DNA of 5,610 nucleotides, from assembly GCA_023423855.1 (NCBI GenBank), contig JAFAEU010000418.1, forward strand, positions 1 through 5,610, written 5' to 3'. The notes under the pieces are model-generated. The model was not told the origin of the DNA. It saw only the letters and a program-made list of their open reading frames with translations, and made no database searches. This DNA comes from Pseudomonadota bacterium. GTDB taxonomy: Bacteria > Pseudomonadota > Gammaproteobacteria > Xanthomonadales > Xanthomonadaceae. A program made the position numbers and the translations under genes. Positions 1-5,090 of the stretch are shown piece by piece; position 1 is the stretch's first letter, and each line of letters begins with the position of its first letter.

Positions 1-146
1 GTCCTGGACGCACTCGCGCGCGGCTGCCGCAGGACGCGTCGGCCATCGCCGCGGAACCCTGTCAGCGACATGCGCATCGCACGCCTCTCGCCGACAGGGA
101 CATGCGCAAGCCATCACGAGGACATCCGGCAACGCCCGTCACCGCT

Positions 147-164
147 GTTGTCATCGTTGTCATC
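147..164 (+). repeat. Tandem 9-base direct repeat GTTGTCATC x2
   Basis: GTTGTCATC occurs twice with no gap (147-155 and 156-164). Its core GTTGTCA recurs at 223-229 and, inverted, at 205-211, all within about 85 bases upstream of the chitinase. Tandem half-sites of this length are common for dimeric regulators that bind direct repeats, so a protein-binding role is inferred. No known consensus was recognised. The repeat may also be chance low complexity. Confidence 0.5.
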
Positions 165-170
165 GGACAT

Positions 171-186
171 TGTGATTCCCCGTACA
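171..186 (+). promoter_or_regulatory. CRP/Clp-like binding site (TGTGA-N6-GTACA)
   Basis: TGTGATTCCCCGTACA matches 8 of the 10 defined bases of the CRP consensus TGTGA-N6-TCACA: a perfect left half and three of five bases on the right. In Xanthomonas and Lysobacter the CRP homologue Clp recognises the same consensus and activates genes for secreted hydrolases. A Clp site ahead of a secreted chitinase would therefore fit. A weak -10-like GATAGT at 212-217 without a good -35 would suit activator dependence, but it puts the site near -45, off the usual class II spacing. The match is by eye only. Confidence 0.4.
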
Positions 187-196
187 AAACGGGGAA
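176..196. promoter_or_regulatory. Perfect 8-base inverted repeat, possible operator
   Basis: The arms TTCCCCGT (176-183) and ACGGGGAA (189-196) are perfectly complementary around the 5-base centre ACAAA. No run of T follows on either strand, so this does not look like an intrinsic terminator. A dyad with 8-base arms, in a promoter region and overlapping the CRP/Clp-like site, suggests a repressor operator, but the protein is unknown. In RNA it would form a stable hairpin. Confidence 0.45.
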
Positions 197-203
197 AAAG
201 CCT

Positions 204-229
204 TTGACAACGATAGTCGCACGTTGTCA
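204..229 (+). promoter_or_regulatory. TGACAACG-N9-CGTTGTCA dyad overlapping a TTGACA hexamer
   Basis: Positions 205-212 (TGACAACG) and 222-229 (CGTTGTCA) form a perfect 8-base inverted repeat with a 9-base spacer. Position 204 extends the left arm into TTGACA (204-209), the consensus sigma-70 -35 hexamer. No good -10 hexamer lies 16-18 bases downstream, so calling this a promoter is tentative. If it is one, a protein on the dyad would cover the -35 region and could control access of RNA polymerase. The core GTTGTCA is shared with the tandem repeat at 147-164. Confidence 0.4.
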
Positions 230-322
230 GGTAGGCGTGCTCCGACAGGATCGTTGGCAGCATCGCGATCGTCGGGGCGCACCGTTCGTGCATCGCCGCC
301 GCCCCGCCTCCTGTTCGGCCGG

Positions 323-409
323 GCGGTTCCTTCCGGACCGCACTGGACATCCGTCCACCCCATACCAGCACTGCATGCAGACCGGGAGGGTCTCCGGGCT
401 TCGCGCCCG
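323..409 (+). other. Series of small hairpins in the chitinase leader
   Basis: Three predicted stem-loops lie in the presumed untranslated leader. At 323-341 there is a 7-pair stem including one G-T pair, at 344-357 TGGAC pairs with GTCCA around a 4-base loop, and at 395-409 CGGGC pairs with GCCCG around TTCGC. The last ends 16 bases before the ribosome-binding site. Short stems are frequent by chance in DNA this GC-rich, and I recognise no riboswitch or RNA thermometer family. Confidence 0.25.
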
Positions 410-425
410 TCACTGTCAGGGACAC

Positions 426-432
426 GGAGGAG
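426..432 (+). promoter_or_regulatory. Strong ribosome-binding site for the chitinase
   Basis: GGAGGAG lies 8 bases before the ATG at 441, close to an ideal Shine-Dalgarno sequence and spacing. It decides the start codon: no comparable site precedes the in-frame ATG codons at 102 or 375, and translation from 441 begins directly with a signal peptide. Confidence 0.85.
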
Positions 433-440
433 TTACGCAC

Positions 441-2492
441 ATGCATCGCAGAATTGCCGTTGCCACGTTGCTGCTGTCGGCCGTCTGTACGCAGGCCCTG
501 CCCGCACGGGCACAAAGCGCCAGTTGCGCGGGCGTGCCCGCCTGGAACACATCGACGATCTACAACCCGGGCGACCGGCTGGTCTACCAGAACCGCCTGT
601 ACCAGGCCAACATCCCGATCTGGAATGCGCCGCCGACGCATTGCCCCTCTTGCGGCTGGTACAGCGACCTCGGCGCCTGCGGCACCGGCGGCGGCGAGAA
701 CCAGTTGCCCAGCGTCTCGCTGACCGCGCCGGCGAACGGCGCGAACTTCAACGCCGGCGCGCCGATCGCCATCAGCGCCAACGCCAGCGACGCCGACGGC
801 AGCGTGCAGCGCGTCGAGTTCTTCGCCGGATCGGTCTCGCTCGGCGTCGACGCCAGCGCGCCCTACGGCGTGACCTGGAACAACGCGCCGGTCGGCACGC
901 ACACGCTGACCGCAAAGGCGACCGACGACGACAACGCGTCGCATACTTCCACGCCCGTGTCCATCACCGTGCGCCAGAACGCCGACGTCACGCCGCCGAG
1001 CGTGCCGACCGGACTGAACGCGGTGAACCGCGCCGCGCGCAGCATCCAGCTGGCGTGGACCGCGTCCACCGACAATCCGGGCGGCAGCGGCATCGCCGGC
1101 TACGACGTCTACCGCAACGGCACCCAGGTTGGCTCGCCGACCGGCAACGGCTTCACCGACACCGCGCTGACGCCGAGCACCCAGTACCGCTACCGCGTCC
1201 GCGCCCGCGATGCCGCCGGCAACCCGTCGGTGCAGAGCGCGGAACTGGTCGCCAGCACCACGGCCGATAGCGGCGGCGGCGGCAGCAACGTCATCGGCTA
1301 TTTCGCGCAATGGGGCATCTACGGCCGCGGCTACCGCGTGCAGCACATCGAGACCAGCGGCTCGGCGGCGAAGCTCACGCATATCAACTACGCTTTCGGC
1401 AACGTGCGCAACAACCGCTGCGAAGTCGGCGTGACCCAGCCGACCAACGAGGCCACCGGCGCCGGCGGCGATGCGTTCGCCGACTACACCAAGGCCTTCC
1501 AGGCCGGCGAGAGCGTCAGCGGCGCCGCGGATACCTGGGACCAGCCGCTGCGCGGCAACTGGAACCAACTCAAGCAGCTCAAGGCGCGGCATCCGAACCT
1601 GAAGGTGCTGATCTCGCTCGGCGGCTGGACCTGGTCGCGCGGCTTCTCCGACGCGGCGCGGCCGGAGAACCGGCAGGCCTTCGTCGCCTCGTGCATCGAC
1701 GCCTACATCCGCGGCAACCTGCCGGTGACCGACGGCGCCGGCGGCCCGGGCGCGGCGGCGGGCGTGTTCGACGGCATCGACCTCGACTGGGAGTATCCGG
1801 TCGCCTGCGGCCTGTCCTGCGGACGCCCCGAGGACAACGCCAACTTCACCGCGCTGCTGGCCGAGTTCCGCCGCCAGCTCGACCAGGTGCGGCCGGGCCT
1901 GCTGCTGACCGTCGCCGTCGGCGCCGGCATCGACAAGATCCGCGTCACCGACCCCGGCCAGTACCACCAGTACCTGGACTACATCAACGTGATGACCTAC
2001 GACTTCCACGGCACGTGGGATGCGCGGACCAACCATCACAGCGCGCTGTTCGCCTCGCCCGGCGACCCGTCGACCGGCGACGTCGCCTTCTACAACAGCG
2101 ATGATGCGATCCAGGGCTTCCTCGACCGCGGCGTGCCGGCGTCCAAGCTGCACCTGGGCATCGGCTTCTACGGCCGCGGCTGGACCGGCGTGGCGAACGC
2201 CAACAACGGCCTGTACCAGACCGGCTCCGCGGCGCCGGGCACCTACGAGGCCGGCAACGAGGACTTCAAGGTCATCAAGAACAAGCCCGGCGCGATCCAC
2301 ACCGATCCCGTCGCGCGCGCCACCTGGAAGTACGACGGCAACACCTTCTGGAGCTACGACACGCCGGAGATGGTCAACGAGAAGATGCAGTACGTGAAGG
2401 CACGCGGCCTGGGCGGCGCGTTCTTCTGGGAGTTCAGCGGCGACGACGCCTCCGGCACCCTGGTCAACGCGATCCACAACGGCCTGCGCTAG
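441..2492 (+). CDS. Secreted multidomain GH18 chitinase
   Basis: This 683-residue enzyme should hydrolyse beta-1,4 bonds in chitin outside the cell. Residues 1-24 form a Sec signal peptide (MHRR, a hydrophobic core, then ARA before Q25). Residues about 28-80 are a CBM5/12 chitin-binding module with exposed aromatics (W35, Y41, Y49, Y54, W61, W73, Y74) and cysteines 29, 68, 71 and 80 that could form disulfides. Residues about 90-177 are an Ig-like domain (Big_7 type) and about 185-274 a fibronectin III domain. A GGGGS linker leads into the GH18 barrel (283-683). That barrel has the substrate-binding SLGG at 392-395, the catalytic motif DGIDLDWEYP at 444-453 with proton donor E451, MTYD at 518-521, and a late barrel tryptophan (W663). 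Similarity in the barrel recalls the Streptomyces ChiC/Chi63 group (subfamily A) as I remember it. All key residues are present, so activity is expected. Export to the medium by type II secretion is inferred. The gene stands alone, with its own terminator and a repeat-rich upstream region. Confidence 0.95.
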   Translation: MHRRIAVATLLLSAVCTQALPARAQSASCAGVPAWNTSTIYNPGDRLVYQNRLYQANIPIWNAPPTHCPSCGWYSDLGACGTGGGENQLPSVSLTAPANGANFNAGAPIAISANASDADGSVQRVEFFAGSVSLGVDASAPYGVTWNNAPVGTHTLTAKATDDDNASHTSTPVSITVRQNADVTPPSVPTGLNAVNRAARSIQLAWTASTDNPGGSGIAGYDVYRNGTQVGSPTGNGFTDTALTPSTQYRYRVRARDAAGNPSVQSAELVASTTADSGGGGSNVIGYFAQWGIYGRGYRVQHIETSGSAAKLTHINYAFGNVRNNRCEVGVTQPTNEATGAGGDAFADYTKAFQAGESVSGAADTWDQPLRGNWNQLKQLKARHPNLKVLISLGGWTWSRGFSDAARPENRQAFVASCIDAYIRGNLPVTDGAGGPGAAAGVFDGIDLDWEYPVACGLSCGRPEDNANFTALLAEFRRQLDQVRPGLLLTVAVGAGIDKIRVTDPGQYHQYLDYINVMTYDFHGTWDARTNHHSALFASPGDPSTGDVAFYNSDDAIQGFLDRGVPASKLHLGIGFYGRGWTGVANANNGLYQTGSAAPGTYEAGNEDFKVIKNKPGAIHTDPVARATWKYDGNTFWSYDTPEMVNEKMQYVKARGLGGAFFWEFSGDDASGTLVNAIHNGLR

Positions 2493-2521
2493 CGCCCTCG
2501 CGCCACGCAGCATGCAATACG

Positions 2522-2553
2522 ACGACGGCCGCCATGGGCGGCCGTCGTTTTTT
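2522..2553 (+). terminator. Intrinsic terminator after the chitinase
   Basis: ACGACGGCCGCC (2522-2533) pairs perfectly with GGCGGCCGTCGT (2537-2548) around the loop ATG, and the T run at 2548-2553 follows at once. The hairpin starts 29 bases past the chitinase stop codon. On the opposite strand no T run follows, so it should act mainly on rightward transcription. Confidence 0.92.
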
Positions 2554-2616
2554 GCCTGATCGAACAACCGCGCCCAGGGAACGGGGCACCGAAGCCGTCA
2601 CCCAGATATCGAGGAT

Positions 2617-2644
2617 GTCATCCCGAACGCAGTGAGGGATCTAC
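2617..2644. repeat. Imperfect palindrome resembling a dispersed intergenic repeat
   Basis: The element has arms GTCATCCC (2617-2624) and GGGATCTAC (2636-2644) around GAACGCAGTGA. I recognise this CCCGAACGCAGTGAGGG-type sequence as similar to short repeats scattered between genes in several bacterial genomes. Only one copy is in the window, so repetition cannot be shown here. It lies between convergent genes, the usual place for such elements. No function is assigned. Confidence 0.4.
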
Positions 2645-2684
2645 ACCCGCCGGCGTCCAATCGACAACCCCCTGCCCCGCACTC

Positions 2685-2762
2685 TTGTAGGAACGGCTTC
2701 AGCCGTGACCGGATTTCGACGGAGTCCGGACAATACGGTCGCGCCTGAAGGCGCTCCTGCAA
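2685..2762. repeat. Inverted pair of GTAG-type REP hairpins (SMAG/REPIN-like)
   Basis: Unit A (2685-2711) starts TTGTAGGAACGGC and holds a hairpin, CGGC-TTCA-GCCG. Unit B (2736-2762), read on the minus strand, starts TTGCAGGAGCGCC and holds GCGCC-TTCA-GGCGC. The two 27-base units match at 22 positions, and two of the five differences are paired changes within the stem, so folding is kept. A 24-base centre separates them. GTAG at one end plus a GC hairpin matches the description of SMAG elements, the REP family of Stenotrophomonas maltophilia. The inverted doublet is the layout called REPIN or BIME. Unit B ends 10 bases from the hom stop codon, so the structure would lie in the 3' end of the met operon mRNA, where REPs can affect stability. 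No RAYT transposase is in the window. Confidence 0.7.
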
Positions 2763-2772
2763 TTTGCCCCGG

Positions 2773-3864
2773 TCAGCCGGCCGCCGAAACGCGCGCAATC
2801 CGCAGCACGTCGTCGAGCAGCGCCGCCGCGGTCACCTTGGCGCCCGCGCCTGGCCCCTGGATCACCAGCGGCTGGTCGCTGTAGCGGTCGCTGAAGATCG
2901 CGGCACGGTTGTCGGTGCCGTGGCCGCTGACCAGCGGATGCGACAGCGGCAGCGCGCGCAGGCCGACGCTGGCGCCGCGCTCGGCGTCGAAGCGGCCGAC
3001 GAAGCACAACCGCGCGTCGTTGCGGTAGGCGTTGACGAAGCGCTCGCGCAGCGGCTTGTCGAGCGCGGTGAGCTGCGCGTCGACTGCATCGACGGGCGCG
3101 TCCTGCAGCGCCTGAGGCACCAGCGAGGACACGGTGATGTCGCGTGCCTCCAGCGGCAGGCCGGATGCCCGCGCGAGGATCAGCAGCTTGCGGCGCACGT
3201 CCTCGCCGGAGAGGTCCTGGCGCGGGTCGGGCTCGGCGTAACCGGCATCGCGCGCTTCGCGCACGAGGTCGGAGAACGGGCGGGTGTCGTCGTAGCGCGA
3301 CAGCAGCCACGCCAGCGAGCCCGACAGCACGCCCTCCACCGCGTGGATGCGGTCGCCGCCGGCGACCAGTTCGCGGATCAGGCGCAGCAGCGGCAGGCCG
3401 GCGCCGACCGTGGCCGAATCGCCGTAGCGCGCGCCGTCGCGCTGCGCGTCGACGATCGCCTGCGCGCGCGCAAGATCGCCGCCATTGCCGAGCTTGTTGG
3501 CGGTGACCACGTGGATGCCGCGGTGCAGCCACTCGGGATGCCAGCCGGCGACGGTGTCGCTGGCGGTGGCGTCGATGACGATGTCACCGCGCGCGAGCGA
3601 TTCGCCCTCGGCCCACGGCGGCACCGCGCCCTGGTGCCGCGGCGCCGAGCGCGCCTGCGCGATCGCTTCGTCCAGCGAACCGGTGTTCGACACCTGCGCG
3701 CGCGAGTTGCTCAGCCATGCGAACGGCGGCAGCGGCACGCCCTTGTCCACCAGCTGCCGGTAGCGCGCGACCACCGCACTGCCGACCACGCCGGTGCCGA
3801 GCAGGGCGATGCGCCCGCCGTGCGCGGCCGGGGCCGGGGTCCGGATCGGGGTCACGGCGCTCAC
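2773..3864 (-). CDS. hom: Homoserine dehydrogenase, ThrA C-terminal type, no ACT domain
   Basis: The enzyme reduces aspartate semialdehyde to homoserine with NAD(P)H in the cytoplasm, the branch-point step for methionine and threonine. At 363 residues it matches in length and order the dehydrogenase half of the bifunctional E. coli ThrA/MetL proteins. The Rossmann motif GTGVVG is at 23-28, the nucleotide-site lysine K124 lies in VTANKLGN, GAGLPLL is at 154-160 and LSGSL at 180-184. A full match to the homoserine dehydrogenase signature (PS01042) spans A204-K226 and includes D217, D222 and K226. The C-terminus is VTAAALLDDVLRI near the stop. There is no aspartokinase region and no C-terminal ACT domain, so the usual threonine-sensing parts are absent. 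The start is GTG: its GTGA overlaps the metB stop codon, and the longer in-frame start at 4389 would run deep inside metB. It is the last gene of the metX-like/metB/hom operon and probably relies on translational coupling, because its own Shine-Dalgarno is weak. Substrate and cofactor preference are inferred. Confidence 0.93.
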   Translation of the reverse strand: MSAVTPIRTPAPAAHGGRIALLGTGVVGSAVVARYRQLVDKGVPLPPFAWLSNSRAQVSNTGSLDEAIAQARSAPRHQGAVPPWAEGESLARGDIVIDATASDTVAGWHPEWLHRGIHVVTANKLGNGGDLARAQAIVDAQRDGARYGDSATVGAGLPLLRLIRELVAGGDRIHAVEGVLSGSLAWLLSRYDDTRPFSDLVREARDAGYAEPDPRQDLSGEDVRRKLLILARASGLPLEARDITVSSLVPQALQDAPVDAVDAQLTALDKPLRERFVNAYRNDARLCFVGRFDAERGASVGLRALPLSHPLVSGHGTDNRAAIFSDRYSDQPLVIQGPGAGAKVTAAALLDDVLRIARVSAAG

Positions 3865-5090
3865 GCGTCCACCCGCCTGCGGGCTTCGCCTTCGGCCTCG
3901 ATGACGCGCTGCGCGCGCGCCAGCCCCGCGGCGAGGTCGGCCTGCAGGTCGTCCAGCGCCTCGATGCCGACCGACAGCCGCAGCAGGCCGTCGGGAATGC
4001 CGGCCGCCGCGCGCGCTTCGGGCGTCATCGCCGCATGCGTCATCGACGCCGGGTGCGCGACCAGGCTCTCGACGCCGCCCAGCGATTCGGCCAGGGTGAA
4101 GTACTGCAGGCCGTCGACGAAGGCGCGCACCGCCTCGACGCCGCCGTCGAGCTCCAGCGACAGCATCGCGCCGAAGCCCGACTGCTGGCGCGCGGCCAGC
4201 GCGTGGCCCGGATGCGAGGCCAGCCCCGGGTAGTGCACCTTCGCCACCGCGGGGTGCGCGTCGAGCAGCGAAGCGATCGCCTGCGCGTTCTCCTGGTGCA
4301 CGCGCAGGCGCGCGTCCAGCGTGCGCAGGCCGCGCAGGGTCAGGAAACTGTCGAACGGCGAGCCGGTGATGCCCAGCGCATTCGCCCACCAGGCGAGCTG
4401 CTCGTGCAGTTCCGGCGTCCTCGCCACCACGGCGCCACCGACGACGTCGCTGTGGCCGTTGATGTACTTGGTGGTCGAATGCACCACCACGTCGGCGCCG
4501 AACGCGATCGGCGCCTGCAGCGCGGGCGAGAGGAAGGTGTTGTCGACCACGGCCAGCGCGCCGGCGCGGTGCGCGGCCTCGATCACGAAGCGCAGGTCGG
4601 TCACGCGCAGCAGCGGGTTGGACGGGGTCTCGATCAGCACCACCTTCGGCGACTGCGCCAGGGCGTCGGCGAGCGAGCGCGGGTCGGTCAGGTCGGCGGT
4701 GATCAGCTCGAAGTGGCCCTTCTTCGCCAGCGCGTTGAACAGGCGCCAGCTGCCACCGTAGGCGTCGTGCGGCACGACGAGCTTGTCGCCGGTCTCGAGC
4801 AGCGCGTGCAGCACCAGGGTGATCGCGCCCATGCCGGTCGCGGTGACCACACCGCCGGCGCCGCCCTCGAGTTCGGCCAGCGCCTCGCCGAGCAGGTCGC
4901 GGGTCGGGTTGCCGCTGCGGGTGTAGTCGTAATGGCGCTTGTGGCCGAAGCCGTCGAAGCTGAAGTTGCTCGACAGCACGATCGGCGGCACGACCGCGCC
5001 ATGGGCAGTGTCGCGGTCGATGCCGGCGCGCACCGCGCGGGTGGCGGGCCGGCGGCTGTCGGCGTCGGTGCTGCAGGTGGGGGCGGTCAT
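3861..5090 (-). CDS. metB: Cystathionine gamma-synthase (PLP enzyme)
   Basis: This 409-residue protein belongs to the Cys/Met-metabolism PLP family. Its expected reaction joins O-succinylhomoserine (or O-acetylhomoserine) and cysteine into cystathionine in the cytoplasm. Visible features are YTRSGNPT (56-63, phosphate contacts from the neighbouring subunit), TGMGAI (85-90), Y111 stacking on the cofactor ring, D183 in VVDNTF contacting the pyridine nitrogen, and the Schiff-base lysine K208 in the family signature HSTTKYINGHSDVVGG. The C-terminal part has LGGVESL and RLSVGIE. The family also includes cystathionine gamma-lyase, O-acylhomoserine sulfhydrylase and O-succinylserine-type enzymes, which sequence alone separates poorly. 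Placement between a homoserine acyltransferase-like gene and hom favours MetB. The ATG is preceded by GGAG (complement of 5098-5101) with 7 bases of spacing and overlaps the upstream stop codon as ATGA. Its own TGA overlaps the GTG of hom. Confidence 0.92.
   Translation of the reverse strand: MTAPTCSTDADSRRPATRAVRAGIDRDTAHGAVVPPIVLSSNFSFDGFGHKRHYDYTRSGNPTRDLLGEALAELEGGAGGVVTATGMGAITLVLHALLETGDKLVVPHDAYGGSWRLFNALAKKGHFELITADLTDPRSLADALAQSPKVVLIETPSNPLLRVTDLRFVIEAAHRAGALAVVDNTFLSPALQAPIAFGADVVVHSTTKYINGHSDVVGGAVVARTPELHEQLAWWANALGITGSPFDSFLTLRGLRTLDARLRVHQENAQAIASLLDAHPAVAKVHYPGLASHPGHALAARQQSGFGAMLSLELDGGVEAVRAFVDGLQYFTLAESLGGVESLVAHPASMTHAAMTPEARAAAGIPDGLLRLSVGIEALDDLQADLAAGLARAQRVIEAEGEARRRVDA

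Larger units (their letters stand above)
1..440. other. Gene-free control region and leader upstream of the chitinase
   Basis: I find no convincing gene here. The chitinase reading frame is open back to the window edge, but only because GC-rich DNA has few stops. The upstream translation is arginine- and proline-rich with no recognisable domain. It also buries the signal peptide that starts at 441. The stretch instead contains short repeats and dyads at 57-108, 147-164, 176-196 and 205-229, then a leader with several small GC hairpins (323-341, 344-357, 395-409) and a 10-base palindrome CTGCATGCAG at 371-380. The first roughly 100 bases could be the end of, or the spacer after, a neighbouring gene outside the window; nothing in them decides this. 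Confidence 0.6.

Noticed and set aside
114..170. Tiny minus-strand frame beginning MSDDNDDN, 18 codons, with GGGGA upstream
   Set aside because: Too short and low in complexity. The DDNDDN repeat is just the tandem GTTGTCATC read in reverse, and a divergent gene would need to continue.
176..196. Intrinsic terminator at the TTCCCCGT palindrome
   Set aside because: No T run follows the hairpin on either strand; the adjacent run is AAAAA on the plus strand, on the wrong side for a minus-strand terminator.
102..440. N-terminal extension of the chitinase frame from the ATG at 102 or 375
   Set aside because: The extra residues are arginine-rich with no domain. They would bury the signal peptide, and neither ATG has a ribosome-binding site like GGAGGAG before 441.
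114..2567. Long minus-strand open frame antisense to the chitinase
   Set aside because: It is a shadow of the GC-rich codon pattern; the translation is alanine/arginine/valine-rich without recognisable domains, while the plus strand encodes a complete GH18 enzyme.
2736..2762. Intrinsic terminator for hom at the GCGCC-TTCA-GGCGC hairpin
   Set aside because: On the minus strand the hairpin is followed by GACCGTATTG, not a T run; a REP-type element explains it better.
2764..4233. Plus-strand 489-codon frame antisense to hom and metB
   Set aside because: No domains, skewed composition, and the opposite strand encodes well-recognised enzymes.
3865..4389. Longer start for hom inside metB
   Set aside because: The added residues are a shadow translation of metB; the Rossmann motif begins shortly after the GTG at 3864, which overlaps the metB stop codon.
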